From: [Clostridium] saccharolyticum WM1
GTDB lineage: Bacteria; Bacillota; Clostridia; Lachnospirales; Lachnospiraceae
Direction of reading: 5' to 3'
Length of the DNA: 64,000 nucleotides
Assembly: GCF_000144625.1 (NCBI RefSeq)
Contig: NC_014376.1
Span: forward strand, 3,038,001-3,102,000
Shown piece by piece: positions 22,507-31,838 of the stretch. How positions within the stretch are numbered: the stretch's first letter is position 1; each line of letters begins with the position of its first letter. The notes beneath the pieces are model-generated. The model searched no databases. It was not told where the DNA came from and saw only the letters and a program-made list of their open reading frames with translations. A program made the translations under genes and the position numbers.

Positions 22507-24246
22507 TTAAGGTTTTAGCGGTGCTATGTGCCAGTCGCTCCAAAGGTTTCCCTCAATCGTCAATGCATCCGTCAAATTCGAAGACAGCATTCCTGACGGT
22601 GTCCAAGCATCAATGACCCAAGTATTCACCTCATAAGATCCATCCGGCATCCATATTGGTGTGAAATGTGTTCGGCTCTTATAGGTGCTGTAAGAGTTCT
22701 TTTGAAATGCAAACTTGGCTGTTGAACCACTTTGAAGTCGCTCTAGAAGTCGCCAATAGGTCTTATACTGAAATTCTGGGAAGTAGGAAACTGCATTTTG
22801 CGGATTGGTGACTGCTGAGCTCTGGTTGGTGCTGATGGATGCTGTTACGGATTCATTGATACCATAACCGCTCTTCATCGACCGTCCTCTCGCAGTTGGG
22901 TTATTGCTATCACACACAATACTCATGCTCGGGTTCAAGGTTGCTTGGTACTGATTCAGATCAAATTCCCACCAACCTCGATCAACCCAGTTTGAGACCC
23001 AGTAACTGCTTGAATGATGGTGTCCCTCACTGTCTGTCCAAGAATCTCTTTCCCAATGCCCTTCATCAACCCAGTATTCCTGCCACCACGGTCGCCAGAT
23101 ACTCCAATCGGCTCTTTCCTTCTCTGCTCTTGTAGGTACAGAAGTTCTGACAAATCCATCGTTTCTGTCATCAGCAACAGGATTTGGTGGTGGATTCTTA
23201 TTCAAATCAACGATTTTCACGTGGATCGTTGACTTGGACGTGTTACCCGGACCCATTACATTTACTTGAATATCCATTGTCTTTGCCGTTGTAGGCGTGT
23301 GCCATTTCACCCATGCAATTTGAGAATCTCCTCTTGGATAAAACACATTTCCTACATTATAGCTTGTCCCTGCAATCGTAAAACTCACTCGAGTCGGATT
23401 ATCCGGATCCGATTGCCCACCGCTTACAGTAACTGCGGTAATGACATCTGTGTCTACTCTGTATTCATAGTCATATGTGCTTACCACAACTTCTTCAGGT
23501 TGTTCCTTGAATCGAACGATACCAAGTCCCAGTGAGGACTTAATATCCGAGTCTGAGGCTGCGGTTGTTCTGCTCCCACTCCATGCCGGGTACCCTAAAT
23601 CAGATACCTCAAGGAACATAGCCAATGGCAGGTTTTTATGAGTCAGTGAGACCATTCGCCTTCTGAGCAATCCATTAACAGCCTCATCATACATGGCTGC
23701 TTCTGTGGCTGTAGTTGCGATCATCACACCTTCAAACTTGTAGTAAGCCATCGGCTCAAGAAGTAGTTTATAGTCGCCATTAACCAAAGTATCGAAATTC
23801 ATACCTGTTATTGAAGCAATCGAACGAATCACTTGTTCATCTGTAAAATAACTCTTGATGGCTGCAATATTACTCGTTCCATCCGTGCTGATTATCTTGG
23901 GTATTGATTGACTTGGTTTTATACAAACATATCCACCCTTTACAGGTGACAATGCCCTGCCGTTGTTATATTGAATTTTACTTACCTTTCCAAAATTATA
24001 GATAGAGGAACTTGGTGGTCTATTGGTTATATCTACAGGGTTTGTGACAACAGCATGATCACTGCTTCTAACGACAGTCACTCTCACACCCTCATTGCCA
24101 GATGACCACACGTTCGTGCTGGTTCCCTGTCCCATTCCGCCACCACCTGTATCGATATTGCCATCCCCAACAGCGAACACATTCGTTGGAAACAGTAGGC
24201 TTATAAGCATGACAATCACCAAAATGATTCTATTCTTCTTAATCAT
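22507..24246 (-). CDS. Large exported Trp-rich protein of the conjugation operon
   Basis: About 579 residues from ATG 24246 (AAAGGAGTGCAA upstream). A signal peptide with a NVFAVGDG cut region is followed by Gly-rich sequence, a beta-rich body, and from about residue 360 an exceptional Trp/His stretch: WSIWRPWWQEYWVDEGHW, then WERDSWTDSEGHHHSS and YWVSNWVDRGWWEFD. No transmembrane anchor was seen at the C-terminus. I recognise no family. The place between the Tad pilus genes and VirB2 suggests a surface component of the mating apparatus, for instance an adhesin or pilus-associated protein. Confidence 0.6.
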   Translation of the reverse strand: MIKKNRIILVIVMLISLLFPTNVFAVGDGNIDTGGGGMGQGTSTNVWSSGNEGVRVTVVRSSDHAVVTNPVDITNRPPSSSIYNFGKVSKIQYNNGRALSPVKGGYVCIKPSQSIPKIISTDGTSNIAAIKSYFTDEQVIRSIASITGMNFDTLVNGDYKLLLEPMAYYKFEGVMIATTATEAAMYDEAVNGLLRRRMVSLTHKNLPLAMFLEVSDLGYPAWSGSRTTAASDSDIKSSLGLGIVRFKEQPEEVVVSTYDYEYRVDTDVITAVTVSGGQSDPDNPTRVSFTIAGTSYNVGNVFYPRGDSQIAWVKWHTPTTAKTMDIQVNVMGPGNTSKSTIHVKIVDLNKNPPPNPVADDRNDGFVRTSVPTRAEKERADWSIWRPWWQEYWVDEGHWERDSWTDSEGHHHSSSYWVSNWVDRGWWEFDLNQYQATLNPSMSIVCDSNNPTARGRSMKSGYGINESVTASISTNQSSAVTNPQNAVSYFPEFQYKTYWRLLERLQSGSTAKFAFQKNSYSTYKSRTHFTPIWMPDGSYEVNTWVIDAWTPSGMLSSNLTDALTIEGNLWSDWHIAPLKP

Positions 24247-24316
24247 TTGCACTCCTTTCTCCAATGAAAAAAGCACTACATTTCTGCAGTGCTTGCCTGA
24301 TTTCATTGCTATTTAG

Positions 24317-24856
24317 TTAATTCATGTTTCCAATTTTGTTGCCATTTTCGTACATATCAGTGCCATTGATTACTTGGTTTGCCCCTCCATCAGGCACACT
24401 ATCGAACCCAGGTAATCCACCAGAAGTATTCTGAGTGGTTGTTTGTGCAGGTTTTGTCGGTGTTACTGGTTTTTTGTCCTCTTCTTTTGGTGGATCAACC
24501 TTTTCGCCACTTGGCTTTTGCGTTGGATCCTTCAGCTGTTCTTCTGTGTAGGTCGGTTTCTCAGGAATATTCGGCTGGATTGTTTGTTCTGTTCCAGTAT
24601 CATCGCCACCAGTTTCAGCCTTTGGCTGAGGTGTCGTTTCTATGACCGGAATGGTCACTTCTTGCTTCTCTGTCAATCCTGTTTTCGAGCCGTCTACAAC
24701 CACCTTATCGGTACCATTCATTGGTGCTGTCACCGATGCATCTTTTACCGGATTTGGCTGAAGTCTTGTCCCGATCATAAAAATCAGCACTGCACTTATC
24801 AGGATTCCTCCAGCTACTATTAATCGTTTTTTCGTTTTATCATTCATATTTTTCAT
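24317..24856 (-). CDS. Membrane-anchored Pro/Thr-rich protein (DUF6550-like)
   Basis: About 179 residues: a short basic start, one membrane segment (residues ~10-32), then a long extracellular low-complexity region rich in Thr, Pro, Lys, Asp and Gln, ending with NGTDMYENGNKIGN. It resembles DUF6550-type proteins from Clostridia mobile elements, from memory. ATG 24856 is favoured by AGGAGG at nine bases. The extended, wall-spanning look suggests a stalk or wall-spacer for the pilus or channel. Confidence 0.5.
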   Translation of the reverse strand: MKNMNDKTKKRLIVAGGILISAVLIFMIGTRLQPNPVKDASVTAPMNGTDKVVVDGSKTGLTEKQEVTIPVIETTPQPKAETGGDDTGTEQTIQPNIPEKPTYTEEQLKDPTQKPSGEKVDPPKEEDKKPVTPTKPAQTTTQNTSGGLPGFDSVPDGGANQVINGTDMYENGNKIGNMN

Positions 24857-24957
24857 CAGCATTTGCCTCCTAACTTTACTGATTATCCTTCTTCTTTAAG
24901 CCTCACCCTACCACAAGGTTTCTTGATAGTCTACTACAATTTCAAAAATTATCCTTT

Positions 24958-25509
24958 CTAGAATTTTGGGGTATAACCTGCACTGTTTTTCACTTTGATT
25001 CTCATGGCTGGCAGTAGCTTTCCTGCAAATGAGACTGGCACTTCAAGCATGATGGTACTATCTACCTCAAAACGCTGACCGGCAGTATCACTTCTTGCCA
25101 GCGGGGCATTACGAATATCCATCTCTAAATCCCAGACTTTAAACTGGGTATTCCCTCCGCTGTCTTGTTTAACATGCTCCTCGCGGTCCTGTTCAAGACC
25201 AAGTATCCGATCCAATCGCTCATAAATATCCCCATAATCGATGGACTCCTCAAAGTCCGATGCGATGGGCTGATACCCACCTGAATAGCCTTCACGAACA
25301 CCGTGGTATACATCATCATAATTGTCACTCACTGTAGAAATGACTGCATCCTGTAGTGCATCACGAACACCTTGAGCGATGATCATTAGCCTGAAATATT
25401 CGGATATACCACTGAAAACCATGACCAAGCAAAGCGTCACCGCCACTGCAAGTGGAAAGCCACTCCCTTTGTTGCTGCGTAGAACCTGCCTTACACGCTT
25501 CACTTCCAA
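24958..25509 (-). CDS. TadF/TadE-like minor pseudopilin
   Basis: A 183-residue protein starting with a basic patch and SNKGSGFPLAVAVTLCLVMVFSG, that is, a prepilin-type cleavage region and single N-terminal membrane helix (residues ~16-45), then an alpha/beta extracellular domain. That is the TadE/TadF layout. The NxGxGF motif parallels NNRGEGY in the next gene and NNKGEGY in the pilins. A TTG at 25509 overlaps the upstream stop. Confidence 0.7.
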   Translation of the reverse strand: MEVKRVRQVLRSNKGSGFPLAVAVTLCLVMVFSGISEYFRLMIIAQGVRDALQDAVISTVSDNYDDVYHGVREGYSGGYQPIASDFEESIDYGDIYERLDRILGLEQDREEHVKQDSGGNTQFKVWDLEMDIRNAPLARSDTAGQRFEVDSTIMLEVPVSFAGKLLPAMRIKVKNSAGYTPKF

Positions 25510-25895
25510 TAGACTTCCCCCTTTCCTGCGGCATCAGCTCGAAGAGTAATAGGAAATGAACCAAATCCGCCAAACAGTCCAAGCTCAACCCGGTACGTCA
25601 CAGTTACAGTAACTTCTTCATTGAGCTGGATCTTCCCAGTTTTTGACCATGACACGGTTGGCGTGATGCCAGTTCGTTCTCGTAAAAGAACCTCTCGGTT
25701 GCTCGTTTCACTTCCGACTCGCCCTGCAATTTCGGCCTCACGAACGAGCTCAGTCGCAAAGGTATCCACCTGCTGCTTCACGATATAGGCCGGGAACACT
25801 TTTACTGCAAGGGCAATCATTAGCATGGCACAAAGGACAAGAACGACCACATCCATATACCCCTCGCCCCGGTTATTCTTTAAAATTTGCTTCAC
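25500..25895 (-). CDS. DUF4320 pseudopilin-like protein
   Basis: About 131 residues from GTG 25895, placed by AGGGGGTG upstream. NNRGEGYMDVVVLVLCAML begins a single N-terminal membrane helix (residues ~8-35), followed by a mixed alpha/beta domain with paired strands (TVSWSKTGKIQLNEEVTVTV). The pattern fits DUF4320, a TadE-like family. It lies between TadC and the TadF-like gene, exactly where minor pilins sit in tad operons. Confidence 0.7.
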   Translation of the reverse strand: MKQILKNNRGEGYMDVVVLVLCAMLMIALAVKVFPAYIVKQQVDTFATELVREAEIAGRVGSETSNREVLLRERTGITPTVSWSKTGKIQLNEEVTVTVTYRVELGLFGGFGSFPITLRADAAGKGEVYWK

Positions 25896-25908
25896 ACATG
25901 AACACCCC

Positions 25909-26781
25909 CTAAAACATGACTTTGAGTGATCGGAGAATCTCAAACACAATCACTGCGATATAGGTTAATAAGAAGCACATAAGCATAATGAAGCTGAACA
26001 CTCGAATCTTCGGTGGGATCTTCATGGCCTGTGCTTTCAGCCGTTGGAGTTCTAGCTGTTTCATATCGTGTGCTAGCATTTGAAAATACATCGCACCATC
26101 ATCTCCACGGAGTACACCGATGAGTCCCCTTGTTAAATCGGAAAGCATCGGTGAGTTGATCCTTGCTTCAAATCTTGTCAGTGCTGCTTCATAGCTGCTT
26201 GACCGCATATCGGCTGTCAGTATATCCAGCTCGACTGCAAACTCTTCCCCGGCATTTTTCTTATAGTTCTCAAGCATTCCAAGAACATCTCGGCTTGCCT
26301 TCAACTCCTGAGTAATAGTTGCAACAAATCTCGGCAGCTCCGATTCGATCTTCGCTCTTTTAGCGGACAACTTTTCATCCGCTCTTTTGGCTTCCTTGAA
26401 GTAAATCAGGACGGCAAGAAACAGAAGAACCGGAGCAAGTAGTGGCAACACCAGAAGGCAGGGAACTATACCGAGGGCAACAAGCCCTGCCTTTACGATG
26501 GCAAACGCCATGTATTCCTCCGGTGTTTTATGGATTCCCGCTGCACGGAGGGTGTTCTTCATTCGGTTCTTTTTGTATTCATCCATGGGAACATAGGGTG
26601 CCAGCTTCACTGCCCAACCATTCACCATGGCCTCCATGCCTTTGACCCTTTCCTTCCGGCTGCTTGATGCAGACAGCATGGCTTTTCCGGTTGCAAGCCT
26701 CGGTAATTTCAATACATCCGAAGCTATGAAGAACAGTCCACTCGCTACCAAAATGATAAATAGGAACATTACAATTGTCAT
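25909..26781 (-). CDS. tadC: TadC-like pilus assembly membrane protein (T2SS F family)
   Basis: A 290-residue protein with a membrane segment at residues ~4-22, a basic cytoplasmic stretch, a helix pair at ~98-128, and C-terminal membrane helices (~255-290). The central ELPRFVATITQELKASRDVLGML segment is the conserved T2SSF/TadC feature. It pairs with TadB in the inner-membrane platform on which TadA drives pilus assembly. It is separated from the TadB-like gene by only five bases. Confidence 0.8.
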   Translation of the reverse strand: MTIVMFLFIILVASGLFFIASDVLKLPRLATGKAMLSASSSRKERVKGMEAMVNGWAVKLAPYVPMDEYKKNRMKNTLRAAGIHKTPEEYMAFAIVKAGLVALGIVPCLLVLPLLAPVLLFLAVLIYFKEAKRADEKLSAKRAKIESELPRFVATITQELKASRDVLGMLENYKKNAGEEFAVELDILTADMRSSSYEAALTRFEARINSPMLSDLTRGLIGVLRGDDGAMYFQMLAHDMKQLELQRLKAQAMKIPPKIRVFSFIMLMCFLLTYIAVIVFEILRSLKVMF

Positions 26782-26786
26782 ACTGG

Positions 26787-27716
26787 CTACCTCCTATACT
26801 CAATGGGCTGTGTCAGCTTGATAACAAAAGCCCCAGAAATGAAGATTGCAGCAAAACAGATTGTTAAGATGATCTGCCCCTGTGGCGTGTACATCAAGGC
26901 GTGGTACCAGTCCTTGTTCAGAAAATAGAGCAGTGGGATATTCCCTACAACTAAAAGCTGCATGGTTATGAATTCTTTCCTTGGCTCAAACACCATATTC
27001 TCCAGCTCCCCGTTCACCACTCGCATATCTGAAAGCTTTGATACGATGGGAGTCAAAGTCGTTTTTAGGTTTCTATCAAACTGGCAGGTAATCATCGCAT
27101 CGCACCATTCCTGAAACACAGCGTTTTCGATCTGTATCCTCATTTCTTCTAAACCCGTTACAATGTCTGGATCAATCATCTTGATTCGATATAGAAATCC
27201 CTTGAATACAGACAGAACCGGAGGATTTAGGTAGTCGATATTCTCGTCTACTGCGGTGAGGATGTCCTCGTTTCTCAGATAGGATGTTGTAATAATAGAC
27301 AGTGCTGTTTCAAGCTCCGCTGCTATATCCTTCTTAAAATGTGTCTGTGTCAGCCTCACATACCAGAACGGAAGCATCATGAACCCTATTCCAAGAACAG
27401 GAACAGCAAAGAAATTCCCCATTATGATTGCAATGCCACTTCCGATAGCAAACAATAACATCGAAAGTGCACAGATCATCGGAAACCAAGCATCTCTCCC
27501 CGTTAGCTTCAGGATGTTCTGTACTTCCGAAACTTCACGTCTGAGATAAGACATTTTCTTTCGATTAGTCGCTTCCTTTATCTCATCCTTGATACTGCGT
27601 GGCTTGTTCATCAAGCTTTTGAAAATGCTATCTGCAAACTCCATCGGGGACAGAGAAAAGAGAATAAAAAAACCTGTGACCATTCCGACACAGGCTACAA
27701 GCAATAAACCATTCAT
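26787..27716 (-). CDS. tadB: TadB-like pilus assembly membrane protein (T2SS F family)
   Basis: A 309-residue protein with an N-terminal membrane segment, a cytoplasmic region, a helix pair at ~85-120, and two C-terminal membrane segments. The AAELETALSIITTSYLRNEDILTAVDENI stretch corresponds to the T2SSF domain. Its start overlaps the stop of the TadA-like ATPase gene by four bases, the usual tadA-tadB-tadC order. Confidence 0.8.
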   Translation of the reverse strand: MNGLLLVACVGMVTGFFILFSLSPMEFADSIFKSLMNKPRSIKDEIKEATNRKKMSYLRREVSEVQNILKLTGRDAWFPMICALSMLLFAIGSGIAIIMGNFFAVPVLGIGFMMLPFWYVRLTQTHFKKDIAAELETALSIITTSYLRNEDILTAVDENIDYLNPPVLSVFKGFLYRIKMIDPDIVTGLEEMRIQIENAVFQEWCDAMITCQFDRNLKTTLTPIVSKLSDMRVVNGELENMVFEPRKEFITMQLLVVGNIPLLYFLNKDWYHALMYTPQGQIILTICFAAIFISGAFVIKLTQPIEYRR

Positions 27717-29269
27717 ACCTTAAATTCCTCCCCTCTTTGCATCTGATGAATCATTTGAATAGGCATACCATTTTCCAGAAGTCTCTTGGCAAGGCTATCG
27801 GATATGGCATTTTGCCTTTGGTGCATTCCCTCAATGATAAATTTACCGTTCTCATCGAGCCTGTTTTCTGTAATGACATATTGGAACAGTGCCCGATAAT
27901 TTCTTGTTCCATCAGGCAGAATCTCACACTCCATGATCTCCATCATGCGCCGCTCTTTGTTTTCAAGCTGCTTGCAGAATACGATGATTGGATAGGCTTC
28001 CGTCACATATCCCATCAGCGTTTCATCGGACATATCCACTGCTCTCTTGCAGAGGGAGACCATTCGGCGGTAGGTTGCCTCACAGGAGTTCGCATGGATT
28101 GTGGTTAATACTGCGATACCTGTTCGGGCAGCTTCTTGCGCTGCATTGGCTTCAGCCCCTCGCATCTCACCTACAACTGCGATATCTGGATTAAACCGGA
28201 GCGCCATGTCCAGCAGGGTGATTTGATCGACTCTTTGCTTCTCATTTTCACTGTCCCGGGTGATGGTATGAATAACAGAGTTTACAGGTCTTCCGTCTTC
28301 ATATCGGATTAAATCAAGCTCACGGGACCCGTTTTCAATGGTATAAATGCGCTTATTATTTGGGATCGTCGTGAGTAGCCACCCCAGTACTGTCGTCTTA
28401 CCAGAGCTGGTTGCACCTGCAACGCAAACAGAAATGCCATAGCGTATCAATCGAGAGAGAAATTCCAACATTTCATCTGTAGCTGTACCGCTTCTAACGA
28501 AGTCCTCTTTCTTCATACTCTGTGGATTTACAATACGAATGGAGGCTGAAATACCAATGTCTTCATCCACCAATGGCGTTTTTAGTACAGCAATACGGAT
28601 GTTCTTTGACAAGTGCCCCAGCACAGCAGGGCTGGCATTATCCAGAACCATTCCTGAAACATGAAGCATTCTTCGAATGACATTAATCGCATGCTCCGGG
28701 GAGTCAAAGGACTCTGCCAGCTTAACGTTACGGCCATCGGAATACTGCACTTCGATGTCCTGCCATGAGTTGATATCAATTTCTTCAATCCCTTTTCCAA
28801 AGATGTACTTGGTCAGAAAGCCGTACTCAGCCATTTCAGTATAGAGCGCATCAATCAATGCTTGCCCTTCAAGACCTTTGACAGCAATCCTTTCATCCAT
28901 GACATACTTGCCAATGTACCGTTTCATCTGCTCTTTAGCATCTTCTAAATCCTGATTGGTAATCAGCGAGGAGTAATTGCTTGAGATGTATTCTTGCACC
29001 TCTTTTAGGACTGTTTGAAAATCCTTTTTCTCAGCTTCAGGAGCAAAAAATAAGGAGTGGGTACGGTTTTCAGTTCCCAGCTCCTTGGCATGTTTTGTTT
29101 TAGCAGAGGTGTTCGTCAGCTCTTCCATTCGCTTGTTAACTTCTGGCGCTGGCAGTGGATCACGCACATCTTCTGCTTGATCCGCACCCAGGGAAAGTTG
29201 ATTAAGTGCAACTTTTTGTTCAATATCCTCTTCTTGAAACACAGAATAAGCTCTCCTACTTCCTAGCAT
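27713..29269 (-). CDS. tadA: TadA/CpaF-type pilus assembly ATPase
   Basis: A 518-residue secretion ATPase. Walker A is GATSSGKTT near residue 286, Walker B is DIAVVGEMRGAEANAAQEAARTG, and the family's IRMVNP-like IRIVNPQSMKKEDF and histidine box (LTTIHANSCEAT) are present. It forms a cytoplasmic hexamer that powers assembly of Tad/Flp pili. VirB11-like ATPases are related, so a double role in the secretion channel is possible; no other VirB11 is in view. It overlaps the TadZ-like gene by seven bases. Confidence 0.88.
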   Translation of the reverse strand: MLGSRRAYSVFQEEDIEQKVALNQLSLGADQAEDVRDPLPAPEVNKRMEELTNTSAKTKHAKELGTENRTHSLFFAPEAEKKDFQTVLKEVQEYISSNYSSLITNQDLEDAKEQMKRYIGKYVMDERIAVKGLEGQALIDALYTEMAEYGFLTKYIFGKGIEEIDINSWQDIEVQYSDGRNVKLAESFDSPEHAINVIRRMLHVSGMVLDNASPAVLGHLSKNIRIAVLKTPLVDEDIGISASIRIVNPQSMKKEDFVRSGTATDEMLEFLSRLIRYGISVCVAGATSSGKTTVLGWLLTTIPNNKRIYTIENGSRELDLIRYEDGRPVNSVIHTITRDSENEKQRVDQITLLDMALRFNPDIAVVGEMRGAEANAAQEAARTGIAVLTTIHANSCEATYRRMVSLCKRAVDMSDETLMGYVTEAYPIIVFCKQLENKERRMMEIMECEILPDGTRNYRALFQYVITENRLDENGKFIIEGMHQRQNAISDSLAKRLLENGMPIQMIHQMQRGEEFKV

Positions 29270-30072
29270 CCGAACACCTCCTTTGCAATCTTTTCAATTT
29301 CCTTACGAAATGGTCGGCTATTTTTTAGCGTCATATCGGCTAGCAGATTGCCCGACAGATACTGTTCCTCTAATTCCTCTGAATAGGGTAGCTGAAAAGA
29401 GACACTCCCCATTGCACCAGCCATATGATCAACACTGTGATTGGGTTTGACATTGGATGCCACCTTATATTGCTTATCCGTATCCCACTTGCTGTTCTGG
29501 AGCAGTTGCAGCTGGCTGGACAGATAGCTGATTGATTTTAAATCACAGTTTGCAAGCCTCAGAGCACTGTCACATTCCAGTAGCGATACCGCAGATAGAA
29601 TGTCGTTGGCGATATAACTGCCGCAATCAATGATGACGAATGGAGCGATTTTTCGAAGTGCTTCGATGAGCTCCTGCGCCTGAACCTTGGAGTAAGAGGC
29701 ATAGGTATATTCATTTTCGCCCTTCAGCATACCAATCATCGTTAGGTAGGCCATTTTCTTATGGGTAATCATGTTATACTTCACCAGCGGTTCGGTGACA
29801 TGGGTCGCTGAGAGGATGCTGCCAAGGGATTTCTCACACTCCAGCTCGGAAGGTGAGCAGATGCATGGAAGCATGGGTGCTGTCATATCACACAGCACGA
29901 GCACAACATTTTTCTTTTTATCTGCCAGATGCTTGGCCAGCTTGACCGCAACGGTCGTCTTCCCGGATCCAGGACTCCCCCAGACAGCAAGAACACCACC
30001 ATGGAAGACCTCGTCCTCTTTCTTTTCAGCAGGCTCTCTGCTAAAAATTGTGTTCTTCTTAAAGCTTATCAT
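29263..30072 (-). CDS. TadZ/CpaE-like P-loop protein
   Basis: About 269 residues from ATG 30072 (GGGGAGGAATCAG upstream; longer in-frame starts lie inside the cpaB-like gene). VWGSPGSGKTTVAVKLAKHLA near residue 36 is a Walker A, followed by VVLVLCDMTAP and a FVIIDCGS Walker B-like strand, consistent with the MinD/ParA-like TadZ/CpaE family that positions the Tad machine. The Lys-first deviant Walker of true ParA proteins is not present. Located between cpaB-like and tadA-like genes. Confidence 0.75.
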   Translation of the reverse strand: MISFKKNTIFSREPAEKKEDEVFHGGVLAVWGSPGSGKTTVAVKLAKHLADKKKNVVLVLCDMTAPMLPCICSPSELECEKSLGSILSATHVTEPLVKYNMITHKKMAYLTMIGMLKGENEYTYASYSKVQAQELIEALRKIAPFVIIDCGSYIANDILSAVSLLECDSALRLANCDLKSISYLSSQLQLLQNSKWDTDKQYKVASNVKPNHSVDHMAGAMGSVSFQLPYSEELEEQYLSGNLLADMTLKNSRPFRKEIEKIAKEVFGC

Positions 30073-30910
30073 CTGATTCCTCCCCACCGCCTGTGATTGT
30101 ATTGCTTGGAGCTGCTGTCGTAGCTCGATCAACGGATTCTTTAGTTCCATCTGTCGACTGATTTGAAGTCGTCTGTTGTTTTGGATAAAGCTGATCAAGA
30201 ACCTTTGATTGCATCTCCAAGAACTTTTTCACGTTGCTCTCCTCGCCCCTATAAACTAAAGAAAGATGGGTCTTCCCATCCGACTCAAGGCTTGCTAATA
30301 GGTTTCCTTGCTCCGGTGTAACCAGCAATGTCACGGTTGACGGCAATTCCTTTTCATCTTTACTGGTTTCCTGCTCCCCGGTATTGGCATCGTAACCATT
30401 GGATGCCGTTACAGAGATGACCTCCACATATTTCAGTTCCGGTGGAATGACCGTTGCACCTTGTTTTTTATAATCCGGTGCGATCACAGAGACAATGTCT
30501 CCGCTTTGGAGCTTACCTGAAAGCCCGTTTGAAAAGCTTTTAATGGTAATAGAAATCGCCTGCTTACTCCCATCAAGGTGATATAAGTAGGCATTTTCAG
30601 CTGATGGTGTTTTGGACACCTTGGTGTTTAAGATGTAATCCCCAATTGAAAGATCTGCTAGAGCATAGGTTCCAACCGCATTCTCCTTTGTGCGAATCAC
30701 ATTTTCGGGCAGATTATATCCACCAACCTCCACAGTCTTGACCTTATCCTGTGTGATGACTTCACCGACTTTAATCTCCTTAGTCACACGTACAATTTCT
30801 GTCTTCTGGCTGATTCCTTTATTGAAAAGTGGAGTCAACCCAAAGCAAATAAGCAATGATAGCACGATGCAGAGCACTCCAACCACCATTCTGTTTTTAA
30901 ATAGATTCAT
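30059..30910 (-). CDS. cpaB: CpaB/RcpC-like pilus protein with SAF domain
   Basis: A 283-residue protein with an N-terminal membrane anchor (residues ~8-30), then a SAF-type domain (REIKVGEVIT, VGTYALADLSIGDYI) and an RcpC/CpaB-type region (GLSGKLQSGDIVSVIAP, STVTLLVTPEQGNLLASLES). The tail is Thr/Ser/Gly-rich. In Tad systems CpaB sits at the cell envelope, and SAF domains are thought to bind glycans. It is the first gene of the tad core here. Confidence 0.75.
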   Translation of the reverse strand: MNLFKNRMVVGVLCIVLSLLICFGLTPLFNKGISQKTEIVRVTKEIKVGEVITQDKVKTVEVGGYNLPENVIRTKENAVGTYALADLSIGDYILNTKVSKTPSAENAYLYHLDGSKQAISITIKSFSNGLSGKLQSGDIVSVIAPDYKKQGATVIPPELKYVEVISVTASNGYDANTGEQETSKDEKELPSTVTLLVTPEQGNLLASLESDGKTHLSLVYRGEESNVKKFLEMQSKVLDQLYPKQQTTSNQSTDGTKESVDRATTAAPSNTITGGGEESDDKL

Positions 30911-30943
30911 AACGTACCTCCGTCTTCATTTTTTGTAGATTTT

Positions 30944-31147
30944 TTAGCCCATCACCATTTCCGGGACATCAAGCAGTTTCAGTTTCCCATCATCAAGGAG
31001 CTCATTGATTTCTCCTTCTGTATATATGAGCACCTCCGCATTTTCATCACTCTCTGGGGCAAGTACCATTGAGCCTGACCACTTTCCTACAAATTCATAG
31101 GATTCATTGTCATGGCTCGTTTCAAATCTTTGTCCCTTCTCAAACAT
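30944..31147 (-). CDS. Small hypothetical ICE protein ending EMVMG
   Basis: About 67 residues from ATG 31147, with GGGAG eight bases upstream. It is acidic, soluble and beta-rich (GQRFETSHDNESYEFVGKWSGSMVL cannot be tied to a family). It ends VPEMVMG, which may be a weak form of the Met-ending tail. It lies between the prepilin peptidase and cpaB genes. Confidence 0.5.
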   Translation of the reverse strand: MFEKGQRFETSHDNESYEFVGKWSGSMVLAPESDENAEVLIYTEGEINELLDDGKLKLLDVPEMVMG

Positions 31148-31161
31148 CGTCACAGCTCCCT

Positions 31162-31584
31162 TCATAAAAAATAGGCACACACGAACCCGAACATAAGGAA
31201 TGGAGCCAAAGGGTACGCCTTTGGCTCTGCTCCTATGTCCTTCTTTTTAAAGAGTAAAATTCGGATTCCATGTATTACAACCACTGCAGCAAGACCAATT
31301 GTCATGCCAAACATGGTTTCCCAAAACCCAAGGACGAGACCTACTGCAGCCATCAGTTTAATATCACCGCCTCCGATACCTGACGGACTTATCATTGCAG
31401 CAATAAAAAACGGCAGTGCTGCTAAAATCCCAAAGACACTCACAGCTTTGAAATCAAGGAGAGATATGAGCACCATCGCTACACACAGAATGCCAGGGAT
31501 CTCTCTTTTCTTGATATCTGTATAGGCTGCAATGCCAAGTAAACTAAAAAACAGCACCGCCTGTAGGATGCTGTTAACCTGCAT
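31162..31584 (-). CDS. Prepilin peptidase (A24 family, TadV/CpaA-like)
   Basis: About 140 residues from ATG 31584. It is a polytopic membrane protein carrying both catalytic aspartates of A24 prepilin peptidases: YTDIKKREIP (first Asp) and GIGGGDIKLMAAVG (GxGD motif). It is short, without a methylase domain, like TadV/CpaA. It would process the pilin-like proteins around it before pilus assembly. Its start overlaps the pilin gene upstream by eleven bases. Confidence 0.85.
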   Translation of the reverse strand: MQVNSILQAVLFFSLLGIAAYTDIKKREIPGILCVAMVLISLLDFKAVSVFGILAALPFFIAAMISPSGIGGGDIKLMAAVGLVLGFWETMFGMTIGLAAVVVIHGIRILLFKKKDIGAEPKAYPLAPFLMFGFVCAYFL

Positions 31585-31804
31585 AGTTGAACATATTTCG
31601 GATTCTTTGAACCAATGTCGGCATAACCACATCACCAAACAGTGCGTAGAGACCGGCAAGAAGAAGTGCACCCAGCACTACTGCAATCAGAATCTTCACT
31701 GCCGTATCGATATAGCCCTCACCCTTATTGTTGCTTACGGCCAGCCTTGCTTTGATAGCTTGCTTCACTACAAATTCATTTGCTCTTTTCATCATCTTTT
31801 TCAT
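31574..31804 (-). CDS. Pilin-like protein, DUF6133 type (copy 2)
   Basis: 76 residues: a basic leader of about 25 residues, then NNKGEGYIDTAVKILIAVVL and an alanine/leucine-rich membrane helix, then GDVVMPTLVQRIRNMFNY. The motif G-E-G-Y before a hydrophobic helix resembles a prepilin peptidase site of Flp/Tad pilins. Nearly identical in its core to the protein at 32216. Encoded directly before the peptidase. Confidence 0.7.
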   Translation of the reverse strand: MKKMMKRANEFVVKQAIKARLAVSNNKGEGYIDTAVKILIAVVLGALLLAGLYALFGDVVMPTLVQRIRNMFNYAG

Positions 31805-31838
31805 CTAATCATTCCTCATTCTTTCTTTGAATTTTGAT

